64,000 nucleotides of DNA from the NCBI GenBank assembly GCA_942159475.1, contig OW804097.1, forward strand, positions 37,708,298 through 37,772,297, given 5' to 3'. The notes beneath the pieces were generated by a model. That model was not told where the DNA came from, did not search any database, and saw only the letters and a program-made list of their open reading frames with translations. This DNA comes from Sthenelais limicola. Lineage: Eukaryota; Annelida; Polychaeta; Phyllodocida; Sigalionidae. This document shows positions 21,649-33,136 of this stretch, piece after piece. Position 1 is the first letter of the stretch; each line of letters begins with the position of its first letter. The position numbers were made by a program, and so were the translations under genes.

Positions 21649-22029
21649 ATTTACCTGAAACACATCACAAATGCGTTTAGACTCAATAAAAGGACTTCAA
21701 AATCAAAGATACAGAAACTTCCAACTCGTTGCCCAAACCAATTCCCACAGTGGCGTCTATGCATTAAGACTCATTGATTTCCACCGGACAATGAATAATT
21801 TTGTTTGACAACACCGCTGCCTATCCTTTAATTCATTAAAGACGTTTTTATTTGATGCCATTAATAACTATCATATTCACCAGTCCTATCCGGTCATTAT
21901 TGAATGAAGCTTTATTCAATGGCAGCACAGATGACACTATAGAATGTAATGCCTTCATTGTTTAAGACACCAGAGACACTATAGAAATCCCAAACAAAGA
22001 CTTGTCTAGTGCGGGCATGGAAGCTATAT

Positions 22030-22264
22030 GGGTCAGATTTTCAGAAAATGTACAATTTACATTTCTACACATCTCTCAAATTCTGTTAAATTAGTGTGAA
22101 AAATGGTAAATACTGAGTACATCTGAGTGTACTCTGTATTGTATTCATTCAATGAATCTGTCTGGTTATGTTGAACTGTATTTTGAACCTGATTTTTGTC
22201 TGAAATTTGGGTTATTTGAGGGGATTGGTGAAAGCCAATTGTACATTTTCTGAAAACTTGACCC
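22030..22264 (-). mobile_element. MITE-A copy 18
   Basis: ATAT flanks both sides. The right end is the GAAAACTTGACCC variant. Confidence 0.85.
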
Positions 22265-22535
22265 ATATATGGCAGAAAATCTGGGGAAGGGCTTTGTCGC
22301 TGATGAAAGCCTAAATCGATCTCCATTCTTTGGGTTTCCTCATTGCTATGATGAAGTTGGTGATATTAGTGGTGTCAGATTTGAATCGCATCTCAATAAA
22401 TGGATCGATGTACATATAAGTGACATAAATATTGTTTCAATAACAATAATTTGGTAATTGAGTTCATTGAACCGATTCCTTACGAAGGAAAGCTGATTGG
22501 CTCTCCAATGGGTCCTTTCATTGATAACTGACAAA

Positions 22536-22652
22536 TGTGGTGTGTTTCAGGAAAACCAGTCACAAGTCGCAAATTTGATATTTGTTCAAAGTGTTTCTTT
22601 TACATGATCTCTTTATTGAAATGTTCTGGTTTTTGCAGGGTGTAGTACCTTT
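22536..22652 (-). mobile_element. MITE-B copy 11, partial
   Basis: Starts GTGGTGTGTTTCAGGAAAAC and matches the MITE-B right third in reverse, then homology fades near 22650. Confidence 0.65.
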
Positions 22653-22707
22653 AGTCATATGGATAGATCTATGCCCTTGCACAGCATTTGAAACCCATAG
22701 CCATATA

Positions 22708-23072
22708 TGATGTGATATAGGGAAATGAGTTACAAGATGCAAAATATGGCTTTTGAGATATCATCCCATTTGAAAAGATGAGATCAAGCGGATTCCAATT
22801 AAAGTAAACATTTGGATATTTAATAAGTATTTCTATATTTAAATTTGATATTTTTAGTTTGAAAATAAAGGTTGCAATATTTCTGGGTGGACATTTACTA
22901 GTTAAGTAGCTGAACACACATACAGTGTCTATGAAATTTGATACATGTATTCATGCTACAAGAAGCGTTAAACAACCCCAAACTGAAAACATTCCCACAA
23001 ATACATTATGTAACTAATACTTTGGAAAATATCAATTGTGCGATTGTGACTCATTTGTCTGAAACACAACAC
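22708..23072 (+). mobile_element. MITE-B copy 12
   Basis: Diverged left end (GATGTGATATAGGGAAAT), right end CTGAAACACAACAC, with ATAT on both sides. Confidence 0.75.
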
Positions 23073-23407
23073 ATATTGTTGTTGATGGAGTTTTAGTTAT
23101 ACTAAGTACTGTTAAACCTATGATTATACATTAATGAATCTTGGTTAATTTTGCTAAAGGAAAATAGTATTAGTGGATCTATCGTGAGCAGACCAGACAG
23201 AAGTCAAGGTTAGATCTCTCTGCTTGCAGTCAGTCAAAAAGTGAATACTGCCCATCATTGATTTAAGGTAGCTTTTTAGCGTAGCCTTTTGTGATGGTGG
23301 TGAACCTGTTTCTCCCTGGAGAGAATGGCATGTAATCAAAGTGAACCCTACACTCCCTAGACGGGATAGTAATAGGAGAGCGGAATCTCTGACTCACCAA
23401 TACTATC

Positions 23408-23752
23408 ATCGGTCCTGGGTATGACAATAGGGTGCCTTTTTGTCTCTTTTTCTCAGTCTCTCTCTCCCTTCTTCTCTATCTCTATTTCCTGGGTATGACC
23501 ATGAAGTGCCTTTCTCTCTCTTTTTCTCTGTCTCTCTCTCTCTCTTCTTCTCTATCTCTATTCCCTGGGTATGACCATGAAGTGTTTTTCTCTCTCTTTT
23601 TCTCTGTCTCTCTCTCTCACTTTCTTCCCATCTATCTCTATTTTCGCAGTATGATCATAAACTGCCTCCCTCTCAGCTCTCCCGCCCTTGATATAACCAT
23701 AATAAATGTGTTGATAAAGGCATAAAGCAACCAATCTCACTCACTCACTCAC
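23408..23752 (-). repeat. CT-rich minisatellite and SINE-like tail, copy 2
   Basis: Three to four units of about 75 bp, each with CCTGGGTATGACCAT plus a CTCTCT-rich tract, are followed by CCTCTCAGCTCTCCCGCCCT and AAAGCAACCAATCTCACTCA with a CACT repeat. Reading frames through the CT tract are low-complexity artefacts. Confidence 0.65.
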
Positions 23753-23769
23753 AAATACTATCAAGTTAG

Positions 23770-24126
23770 CAATAGGGGATTTGCATGTCTCACTGCGCAT
23801 GTCTGTGACAGTGCATCCTGGGATGGATTCGGTTGAAATCTGACATACATATATTTGGCAACATTTTTATTGAAAAATGCAAGAATGATTTCACCATTAT
23901 TATAGCTTTTATAGTAGTTGATCTATGAAAACCAAATGCATGATGGGAAACATGGTGACTTTTGTCATGGAAACATGTATAACGTATATTGATATTTCAA
24001 GAGCATTGATAAATATAGTCCATACTGAACATGACATGTTTTATATAGATTTTACACTGTATCATTAATCCCATAATTCCATGCGAATCATGATTCAAAT
24101 TGGTAGCTTTGCAATTCCTCTATTAA
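23770..24126 (+). mobile_element. MITE-D copy 2
   Basis: CAATAGGGGATTTGCATG at the left faces TTTGCAATTCCTCTATTA at the right. The interior has AACATTTTTATTGAAAAATG and a CATGATGGGAAACATGG segment. About 357 bp. Confidence 0.7.
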
Positions 24127-24130
24127 GTGC

Positions 24131-24157
24131 ACATATATATATATATATATATATATT
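24131..24157. repeat. (TA)n microsatellite
   Basis: Pure AT dinucleotide run directly after MITE-D. Unit 2 has 2 bp more. Confidence 0.9.
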
Positions 24158-24210
24158 AAACGTTTTATACTTCTATTTCAGTCTATTTCAGTCTCCCCTT
24201 TTCCCTGTCT

Positions 24211-24424
24211 CAGTCTAGGTCCAAACCCTCAGATCAGATAAGGATGGTATGTCAGTGATTGGACGCCTACTACGCTAATCGGTATCCTTGCCTAGGACTC
24301 GGCGTTCTAATGGGAATACAATGGCATGTTGCGGTCTTAATGGAATTATAATGGCACTTTGCGGTTTGGGGCGATAGGCTTTCTCTCTGGTTGAAGGGAC
24401 TCTCTCAACTTTGGGCCTAGACTG
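24211..24424 (+). mobile_element. MITE-C copy 2
   Basis: Best-preserved ends of the family: CAGTCTAGGTCCAAACCC and TTGGGCCTAGACTG. Confidence 0.85.
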
Positions 24425-25030
24425 TATCCATCAATTTTAGTTATTCCTTCTGATTAAAAAAACTAAACTTATCGGACGTTTTTATTCAACTATTAGTGTT
24501 AAATCTCTTCAGCCTAATAAAAATAAATAAATCAAATAATAATAGGCCTAGGATGAAAGGCATGAATGATGCTTTAGACCTTGCTCATAAAATGGGAAGA
24601 TAACAGCACGGAGGTCTAATGTCTGGAAGCTCTTAAATTAAATATTGTTATTACCGGTGTATATAAAACATTGAAATCAGAGATATTTAGAATATAAAAC
24701 TCTGAATCTAAATAAGTTTTTTTGGCTATCTTTTCCGGATAGTAGTGTTACTCTAAATTACTTTACACAGTAAACACACACATTAATTTGAGCCAAAATG
24801 CGATGATACAGAGAAGATATACAAGTTTAGAAGCTAAAACTTTCGTTCTTGTAGCAGCAACACCTTAATAATCGACTTGCATACTTAGAGGTAGCTGAAG
24901 GTGGGCTTCAACAAAATGCCTGTGGCCGTCTCATATTTGCCCAATAGGTCCAAGTTGACACCTCCTGGTTGGTAACTGTGGCCTAAACGACCGGAGGGAA
25001 AACCTGAATATTGCCACTTTGGCAAAAATA
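24425..25030. other. Unassigned part of duplicated unit
   Basis: AT-rich with no recognised feature; its copy in unit 2 is 27970-28575. Confidence 0.35.
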
Positions 25031-25034
25031 AAAT

Positions 25035-25371
25035 GTGATGTGTTACAGGGGAATGAGTCGCAAGTCGCAAGAAGTGGATTTTGAGATATCATCCTATATG
25101 AAAAGATGAGATCAAGCCGATGCCATATTTCTATATGTTAAGTTTGATATTTTTATTTTTGAAAAAGAAAACTTGCCGTAATTTTGGGTGGACAATTATT
25201 AGTAAAGTAGCTAAATATACTCCATAGGATGACCTGCATAGATATATTTAATACACTAACTTGAAATTGGGTACACATATTCATGCTTGCTAGTAGCAGC
25301 GCTAAACACCCCAAGAGTGAGAACATTTCAACAAAGATATACTATACATAAATCAATTTGAAAAATGTCCA
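25035..25371 (+). mobile_element. MITE-B copy 13, cut by the duplication junction
   Basis: AAAT precedes the left end GTGATGTGTTACAGGGGAAT. The right end is missing because unit 2 starts here; the complete version is at 28580-28954. Confidence 0.85.
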
Positions 25372-25572
25372 TAATTCATTAAAGACGTTTTTATTTGATG
25401 CCATTAATAACTATCATATTCACCAGTCCTATCCGGTCATTATTGAATGAAGCTTTATTCAATGGCAGCACAGATGACACTATAGAATGTAATGCCTTCA
25501 TTGTTTAAGACACCAGAGACACTATAGAAATCCCAAACAAAGACTTGTCTAGTGCGGGCATGGAAGCTATAT

Positions 25573-25807
25573 GGGTCAGATTTTCAGAAAATGTACAATT
25601 TACATTTCTACACATCTCTCAAATTCTGTTAAATTAGTGTGAAAAATGGTAAATACTGAGTACATCTGAGTGTACTCTGTATTGTATTCATTCAATGAAT
25701 CTGTCTGGTTATGTTGAACTGTATTTTGAACCTGATTTTTGTCTGAAATTTGGGTTATTTGAGGGGATTGGTGAAAGCCAATTGTACATTTTCTGAAAAC
25801 TTGACCC
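25573..25807 (-). mobile_element. MITE-A copy 19 (duplicate of copy 18)
   Basis: Copied with unit 2; same ATAT flanks. Confidence 0.85.
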
Positions 25808-26078
25808 ATATATGGCAGAAAATCTGGGGAAGGGCTTTGTCGCTGATGAAAGCCTAAATCGATCTCCATTCTTTGGGTTTCCTCATTGCTATGATGAAGT
25901 TGGTGATATTAGTGGTGTCAGATTTGAATCGCATCTCAATAAATGGATCGATGTACATATAAGTGACATAAATATTGTTTCAATAACAATAATTTGGTAA
26001 TTGAGTTCATTGAACCGATTCCTTACGAAGGAAAGCTGATTGGCTCTCCCATGGGTCCTTTCATTGATAACTGACAAA

Positions 26079-26195
26079 TGTGGTGTGTTTCAGGAAAACC
26101 AGTCACAAGTCGCAAATTTGATATTTGTTCAAAGTGTTTCTTTTACATGATCTCTTTATTGAAATGTTCTGGTTTTTGCAGGGTGTAGTACCTTT
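26079..26195 (-). mobile_element. MITE-B copy 14, partial (duplicate of copy 11)
   Basis: Copied with unit 2. Confidence 0.65.
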
Positions 26196-26250
26196 AGTCA
26201 TATGGATAGATCTATGCCCTTGCACAGCATTTGAAACCCATAGCCATATA

Positions 26251-26615
26251 TGATGTGATATAGGGAAATGAGTTACAAGATGCAAAATATGGCTTTTGAG
26301 ATATCATCCCATTTGAAAAGATGAGATCAAGCGGATTCCAATTAAAGTAAACATTTGGATATTTAATAAGTATTTCTATATTTAAATTTGATATTTTTAG
26401 TTTGAAAATAAAGGTTGCAATATTTCTGGGTGGACATTTACTAGTTAAGTAGCTGAACACACATACAGTGTCTATGAAATTTGATACATGTATTCATGCT
26501 ACAAGAAGCGTTAAACAACCCCAAACTGAAAACATTCCCACAAATACATTATGTAACTAATACTTTGGAAAATATCAATTGTGCGATTGTGACTCATTTG
26601 TCTGAAACACAACAC
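26251..26615 (+). mobile_element. MITE-B copy 15 (duplicate of copy 12)
   Basis: Copied with unit 2. Confidence 0.75.
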
Positions 26616-26950
26616 ATATTGTTGTTGATGGAGTTTTAGTTATACTAAGTACTGTTAAACCTATGATTATACATTAATGAATCTTGGTTAATTTTGCTAA
26701 AGGAAAATAGTATTAATGGATCTATCGTGAGCAGACCAGACAGAAGTCAAGGTTAGATCTCTCTGCTTGCAGTCAGTCAAAAAGTGAAAACTGCCCATCA
26801 TTGATTTAAGGTAGCTTTTTAGCATAGCCTTTTGTGATGGTGGTGAACCTGTTTCTCCCTGGAGAGAATGGCATGTAATCAAAGTGAACCCTACACTCCC
26901 TAGACGGGATAGTAATAGGAGAGCGGAATCTCTGACTCACCAATACTATC

Positions 26951-27295
26951 ATCGGTCCTGGGTATGACAATAGGGTGCCTTTTTGTCTCTTTTACTCAGT
27001 CTCTCTCTCCCTTCTTCTCTATCTCTATTTCCTGGGTATGACCATGAAGTGCCTTTCTCTCTCTTTTTCTCTGTCTCTCTCTCTCTCTTCTTCTCTATCT
27101 CTATTCCCTGGGTATGACCATAAAGTGTTTTTCTCTCTCTTTTTCTCTGTCTCTCTCTCTCACTTTCTTCCCATCTATCTCTATTTTCGCAGTATGATCA
27201 TAAACTGCCTCCCTCTCAGCTCTCCCGCCCTTGATATAACCATAATAAATGTGTTGATAAAGGCATAAAGCAACCAATCTCACTCACTCACTCAC
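26951..27295 (-). repeat. CT-rich minisatellite and SINE-like tail, copy 3
   Basis: Duplicate of 23408-23752 with two or three base changes inside the CT tract. Confidence 0.65.
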
Positions 27296-27312
27296 AAATA
27301 CTATCAAGTTAG

Positions 27313-27669
27313 CAATAGGGGATTTGCATGTCTCACTGCGCATGTCTGTGACAGTGCATCCTGGGATGGATTCGGTTGAAATCTGACATACATATATTTG
27401 GCAACATTTTTATTGAAAAATGCAAGAATGATTTCACCATTATTATAGCTTTTATAGTAGTTGATCTATGAAAACCAAATGCATGATGGGAAACATGGTG
27501 ACTTTTGTCATGGAAACATGTATAACGTATATTGATATTTCAAGAGCATTGATAAATATAGTCCATACTGAACATGACATATTTTATATAGATTTTACAC
27601 TGTATCATTAATCCCATAATTCCATGCGAATCATGATTCAAATTGGTAGCTTTGCAATTCCTCTATTAA
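27313..27669 (+). mobile_element. MITE-D copy 3 (duplicate of copy 2)
   Basis: Differs from copy 2 by at least one base (ACATGTTTTA versus ACATATTTTA). Confidence 0.7.
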
Positions 27670-27755
27670 GTGCACATATATATATATATATATATATATA
27701 TTAAACGTTTTATACTTCTATTTCAGTCTATTTCAGTCTCCCCTTTTCCCTGTCT

Positions 27756-27969
27756 CAGTCTAGGTCCAAACCCTCAGATCAGATAAGGATGGTATGTCAG
27801 TGATTGGACGCCTACTACGCTAATCGGTATCCTTGCCTAGGACTCGGCGTTCTAATGGGAATACAATGGCATGTTGCGGTCTTAATGGAATTATAATGGC
27901 ACTTTGCGGTTTGGGGCGATAGGCTTTCTCTCTGGTTGAAGGGACTCTCTCAACTTTGGGCCTAGACTG
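27756..27969 (+). mobile_element. MITE-C copy 3 (duplicate of copy 2)
   Basis: I saw no difference from 24211-24424. Confidence 0.85.
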
Positions 27970-28579
27970 TATCCATCAATTTTAGTTATTCCTTCTGATT
28001 AAAAAAACTAAACTTATCGGACGTTTTTATTCAACTATTAGTGTTAAATCTCTTCAGCCTAATAAAAATAAATAAATCAAATAATAATAGGCCTAGGATG
28101 AAAGGCATGAATGATGCTTTAGACCTTGCTCATAAAATGGGAAGATAACAGCACGGAGGTCTAATGTCTGGAAGCTCTTAAATTAAATATTGTTATTACC
28201 GGTGTATATAAAACATTGAAATCAGAGATATTTAGAATATAAAACTCTGAATCTAAATAAGTTTTTTTGGCTATCTTTTCCGGATAGTAGTGTTACTCTA
28301 AATTACTTTACACAGTAAACACACACATTAATTTGAGCCAAAATGCGATGATACAGAGAAGATATACAAGTTTAGAGGCTAAAACTTTCGTTCTTGTAGC
28401 AGCAACACCTTAATAATCGACTTACATACTTAGAGGTGGCTGAAGGTGGGCTTCAACAAAATGCCTGGGGCCGTCTCATATTTGCCCAATAGGTCCAAGT
28501 TGACACCTCCTGGTTGGTAACTGTGGCCTAAACGACCGGAGGGAAAACCTGAATATTGCCACTTTGGCAAAAATAAAAT

Positions 28580-28954
28580 GTGATGTGTTACAGGGGAATG
28601 AGTCGCAAGTCGCAAGAAGTGGATTTTGAGATATCATCCTATATGAAAAGATGAGATCAAGCCGATGCCATATTTCTATATGTTAAGTTTGATATTTTTA
28701 TTTTTGAAAAAGAAAACTTGCCGTAATTTTGGGTGGACAATTACTAGTAAAGTAGCTAAATATACTCCATAGGATGACCTGCATAGATATATTTAATACA
28801 CTAACTTGAAATTGGGTACACATATTCATGCTTGCTAGTAGCAGCGCTAAACACCCCAAGAGTGAGAACATTTCAACAAAGATATACTATACATAAATCA
28901 ATTTGAAAAATGTCCATTTTGTGACTTGTGACTCATTTTCCTGAAACACATCAC
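28580..28954 (+). mobile_element. MITE-B copy 16, complete version of copy 13
   Basis: AAAT flanks both sides (28576-28579 and 28955-28958). Sequence beyond 28916 is absent from unit 1, which defines the end of the duplicated segment inside this element. Confidence 0.9.
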
Positions 28955-28989
28955 AAATGGAGGATTGTATTGCCGAGACGGACTCATAT

Positions 28990-29403
28990 GTGATGTGTTT
29001 CAGGAAAATGAGTCATAACCCGCAAAAACTGGATTTTGAGATATCATTATATATTATTTGGAAAGATGAGATCAAGCCGATTCCAATGATAGTAAACAGT
29101 CTAATAATCTAATAAGTATTTGTAGATTTTAAGTTTGATATTTTTAATTTTGAAAAAAAATAGTTTGTAATATTTCTGGGAGGCAATAACCAGTGAAGTA
29201 ACTGAATATACTCAATATGTGGACCTTCAAAAAGAAAAGATGTATTATATATAATGTCCTGAAATTTGAGACATCGATTGATACAACCATAAGCCATAAC
29301 CTCTCCAAAAGTCAGAACATTCCAATGAAGCAATCTTGTAAAAAAAATACTTTGAAAAATATATTTTTTGCGACTTATGACTCGTTCTCCTGAAACACGT
29401 CAC
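28990..29403 (+). mobile_element. MITE-B copy 17
   Basis: ATAT flanks both sides (28986-28989 and 29404-29407). It follows copy 16 head to tail after 35 bp. Confidence 0.9.
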
Positions 29404-29407
29404 ATAT

Positions 29408-29850
29408 GCTGGGTGATTACAATGCATGTTACACTGTTGACCCTAACCAGGGAGTCCCGTCCTCCGGGCGATAAAGGGGGACATTAGAAGGTTACGGTCA
29501 GGACGAGGAGACTTAAGGACATCTATGTCCTAGCTTGTTTCCTTGTCTTGACCTTGACTGTGTACATAGTCTGACTCCTTTGTCTGGAATCCTCTAGATA
29601 TATCTAGACAAATAGATACCAAGCTGCCAGACACGACTCGATATAGTTCATCCCAGGATAATTATGTGGCGGGGATATTCCTTTGATGGCGATGGGTTGA
29701 AGAAGGAATGTCATTAATTGCTATAATCACTCACCTCCTGATTAAAATAACAGCTGGTTTATGACTTTTGAGAGATTTGATTTGGGGGTTAGCTCCTCCT
29801 GTCTTATCATTACCAAGGTGATGTAAGCCTGCCCCTCCCAATTCTTTACT
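29408..29850. other. Unassigned spacer
   Basis: Contains a short CCCGTCCTCCGGGCG segment near 29457 but no element ends or gene. Confidence 0.35.
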
Positions 29851-30062
29851 ACTGTAAACGTATTAATGTTCGCGCAGTATTTATTTTCGCTATTTTCACG
29901 CAGCCATCTTTCTGCACGAAAAAAATCCTGCGCAAAAGGAATAACTAATGCAACAACAAGGTGTAAGACTACCTTGCTGCGTGAATTTAAATCCATGTGA
30001 AAAGGCGTCAAAGCGCTTAGTGCGAGAAAATTTATCAGCGCGAAAAAAAATATGTTTACAGT
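29851..30062. mobile_element. Inverted-repeat element with ACTGTAAAC ends
   Basis: ACTGTAAACGTATTAATGTT followed by CGCGC at the left mirrors GCGCG, then AAAAAAAATATGTTTACAGT at the right. Internal TTTTCGC/GCGAAA words recur. The frames at 29742-30099 lie across this element and are not genes. Confidence 0.7.
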
Positions 30063-30199
30063 AACCAAAACAACTGGCCTTTCCTCCCCCTCCCTTCAAA
30101 CTTATCCTGGGATAAACTATAGAGACCTGATTTATTCATTTTTAAACCTCGCCTCTCCTGTCTATTATTTTGATTTTGAAAAACAAAAGAGGACAATAT

Positions 30200-30618
30200 G
30201 CGATACATGTGCTTCAGGAAAATGAATCACAATTAAGTCGCAATAAAAGGGATTTTGAGATATCATCATATTTAAAAAGATGAGATCAAGTGGATTCCAA
30301 TGATAGTAAACAGGAGGTCAGCTAACTAGTTGATCTGTACTAGAATCAACTAGTATTTTAAGTTTGATATTTTATTTTTGAGAAAAACTTTTGCAATATT
30401 TCTGGGTGTGCAATTACCAGTAAAGTAACTAAATATACTCTATTGGATGACCTTCAGAACGCAAGGATATATTTAAAGCAATGTCCTGAAATTTGATACA
30501 TAGATTTATGTGACGAGAAACACTAAACCATCAAAGTATTAAACTATTCAAATCAGGAGATTTTGTGAATAAATCACTTTGGAAAATATCATTTATGCGA
30601 CTTGTGACTCATTTCTCC
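30200..30618 (+). mobile_element. MITE-B copy 18, right terminus degraded
   Basis: Starts GCGATACATGTGCTTCAGG after ATAT and ends TTGTGACTCATTTCTCCATA. Confidence 0.75.
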
Positions 30619-30620
30619 AT

Positions 30621-31839
30621 AAAAGCTGGGTTCCACTGTCCGGTTCCTTCTCCTGCTACTGTTCCCGCTTCTTGATGAAAAAAGAGCAAGCAGAAGCAGA
30701 AGAGTAATGGGGATGGGCCCCGCTACAAAGCCATGTTACTTCTCACTTCTTTTGGAGCGTTTTCGAAGCGTAGAGTGCTCCCGCTTCTATCAAACATGTT
30801 TGATTTGAAGCAGTGGCTACTTTGTAGCAGGAGGTAGCCGGAAGTAGCAGGAAGCAGTGCACTGGCACCACTCTACGCTACTTCTCACAGTACTTGATGC
30901 GTTCATTTCCATGTGAAAGTAAAATGTTGTCTGCTTATGTTTATGAGTAGCATTAGAAGTAGCGGTGGAAGTAGCGGGGCAATAACAACTATTCCGGTAT
31001 ACCTTCAGTTGCTTGCTCCCACTTCTAAAGAAGCTCAATTTAAACTGACATCCATATTCTCAATGGATGTAAGGTTTAAGTACTATTGATGCACAAAAAT
31101 ATCAATTAATCTTATATAACATCTTCCATTCTGGGTGAAATCACAATGCATTTATTTTTAGCAATGTCTAAATGATCTGTCATAATTACGTTATTGATGT
31201 GGACAACAGTTGGATGGACTATTAAATCTGATCATTGGTCGTTTAGCACGATAAGCTTATAAACGTCAGAACTGTCAATGTGCTGTCAGAGGGGAAAAGA
31301 AGAATCGGTGGTGAAGTTCACAGTTTCCATGGCAACTAGCGATGAAATCAGAATCTATAGTGTGCCCATGTCTGATTGGACGATTGGGAAATCAAAAGAA
31401 TCAAGAATAATAAAGGATTGCCTCTTCAAACATGCTCATCACACAGCCACTAGGATCAGCATGCTGGCCTGAAACAGTTTAACAATTGTTGTTGATATAA
31501 GGAAAGACTGACAAGATGATGTTATATTTCGTGCACTGCCATGCAAAAGTAAATAGATTTCTACAGAAATTTATCATTATTGAATGTGCTATATCGTTCA
31601 AATACATTATCAGAATTTCCAGATCATACAATCTTACAAGTAGATATCATTATTCGTCCAGAAAATTTACCTGCTAGTACTTTTGCTTGCTGTACTTATT
31701 TTATTGTCTGTTTTTGTTCTTATAGTTGTCGTTTTTCTCACCTTGAATGACACTGCAAGCCCACCAACCACCCATCCTTCACTCCTCCCATCACATTAGA
31801 ATCCATGTTGTAGTGTTTGATACCTGACTGCCTACCTGC
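30621..31839. other. Repetitive AGAAGTAGC-rich segment and unassigned DNA
   Basis: Between 30640 and 31030 the words GAAGTAGC, AGCAGGAAG and their complements recur on both strands (for example CTCCTGCTACTG and GTAGCAGGAAGCAG), giving many small inverted pairs. No clean ends. The rest is unassigned. Confidence 0.4.
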
Positions 31840-31882
31840 CTAGTGTGTGTGTAGCCTTGAGGCAAGGCTACACACACACTAG
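31840..31882. repeat. Perfect 20-bp-arm palindrome
   Basis: CTAGTGTGTGTGTAGCCTTG, spacer AGG, then its exact inverse. Outside it GCCTACCTGC and GGCAGGCAGTGGCAGGC extend the symmetry imperfectly. It could be a foldback remnant or a cruciform-forming site. It is not a Rho-independent terminator; this is eukaryotic DNA and the U-run is absent. Confidence 0.9.
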
Positions 31883-32348
31883 TGGCAGGCAGTGGCAGGC
31901 AGCGGGAGGGGCAGTGTGTGGTACTGGGTTGTGTGAAGCTATGTGAGTGAGTGAAGGTGCAGTGTGTGTGAAAGGTCCAACAGGGTGAGGAGTCTAAACC
32001 AATTTTTATATTTAAAAATGCAACTTTCCTGTACCACATTATACATAAGTCTTCCCCTAAAAAGGCATCAGGAGGAACACGACTTGCCTTACAGACAATG
32101 TAATGGTACCCATTTACATGGGAATACATAAAAAACAGGGCCATGGCTGCGTGTTCTGTATAAGTGAGAAGACCAGGGGTATTAGAGCAACGTAAGGAAG
32201 TTTAAAGGTGGTCTAAATCCGCCCTGTAGGGGGCGGGTGAGTTGCACAAAGTCAAGCTTTTTTTCTATATTTCCAATCTCATCTATACCTTAAACCTTTT
32301 AGATTAGATCATAGAAATCACCGACAGTTTTTCAAGATTGCGTTCTAA
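31883..32348. other. Unassigned spacer
   Basis: GT-rich near 31905-31975, AT-rich after. No gene. Confidence 0.35.
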
Positions 32349-32692
32349 CATATTATCATATTTGAAAAGATGAGATCAATCCGATTCCAATGATAGTAAA
32401 CACTAGAACATCCAATAAGTCATTTTATTTTTTAAGTTTGATATCTTAATTTTTTGAAAAAAGAAAACATTTGTAATATATTTGTATGGACAATTACAAG
32501 TAAAGTAGCTGAATATACTCGTATAGAATGAGCTTAGAAATGTACGTGCTTGGAATTTGGTGCACGTATTAATACGACTTGGGGCATCAGATAGCCCAAG
32601 AATGAAAACATTTGTACAAAGACATCTTGTGAATAAAATACTTTAAAAGATATATACTTTGCTACTTGTGACTCATTTTCCTGTAACACATG
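32349..32692 (+). mobile_element. MITE-B copy 19, left end missing
   Basis: Begins inside the element (TATCATATTTGAAAAGATGA) and ends TTTTCCTGTAACACATGA. Confidence 0.75.
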
Positions 32693-32971
32693 AGTCCGAT
32701 CAAATCAATGAAAGTTCGGTTTTAGCCAATTTAAATAATTTCATTACTCGCCTCTTATTCTGCACTATATAGTGTAGGCCCCTACATAGCAAAATCTCCA
32801 CAGACACCGACAGGTTATAATTAATTGGCAAAGGAATAAGAGAATGCCTAGGCTCTCACATTGCTAATGTTCCTATTCTAGATAAGATGTGTTTTCCTTC
32901 CTATATATTCAGGATTTACGTACAATGAGGGAAGCAAAAGTAATACGAGAGTCAGTATATATAAGGCAAGT

Positions 32972-33015
32972 GGATCAGATCGTTAGAAAATGTACAATTC
33001 GTTATCAACAATCCT
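32972..33015 (+). mobile_element. MITE-A copy 20, left fragment
   Basis: GGATCAGATCGTTAGAAAAT plus GTACAATTCG, then homology stops after CAACAATCCT. Confidence 0.65.
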
Positions 33016-33033
33016 GAACATGGCATAGATTTT

Positions 33034-33100
33034 AGACTTCATTAGTCCCATAATTCCATGCAAATCAAGATTCAAAATGGCGGTTATGCAAGTCCCTTAT
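33034..33100 (+). mobile_element. MITE-D fragment
   Basis: TTAGTCCCATAATTCCATGC, AAATCAAGATTCAAAATGGC and GGTTATGCAAGTCCCTTATG are one MITE-D end. Confidence 0.7.
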
Positions 33101-33136
33101 GTGTTCATAATCCAAGTAGTAGCCCTGCTATCATAT

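Larger units (their letters stand above)
20923..21668 (+). mobile_element. MITE-B copy 10, with two insertions
   Basis: AAAT flanks both sides (20919-20922 and 21669-21672). It is interrupted by an 87-bp insertion near 21091-21188 and by a MITE-A at 21416-21648. Confidence 0.85.
21829..25371 (+). repeat. 3.54-kb tandem duplication, unit 1
   Basis: From TAATTCATTAAAGACG to AAAAATGTCCA. Unit 2 follows immediately at 25372. I see about a dozen base differences and one TA-repeat length change between units. The junction cuts the MITE-B at the right end of unit 1. Confidence 0.95.
25372..28916 (+). repeat. 3.54-kb tandem duplication, unit 2
   Basis: Nearly identical to 21829-25371, offset 3543 bp (3545 after the TA repeat). 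Differences seen include G/A at 23176 versus 26719 and T/A in AGTGAATACTG versus AGTGAAAACTG. Confidence 0.95.

Noticed and set aside
23432..23725. 97-codon serine/leucine-rich frame and its tandem copy at 26975-27268
   Set aside because: Encoded by a CTCTCT-rich minisatellite.
29742..30099. Two overlapping minus-strand frames
   Set aside because: They cross the inverted-repeat element at 29851-30062.
31791..32144. 117-codon minus-strand frame
   Set aside because: Spans the perfect palindrome and GT-rich repeats; composition explains it.
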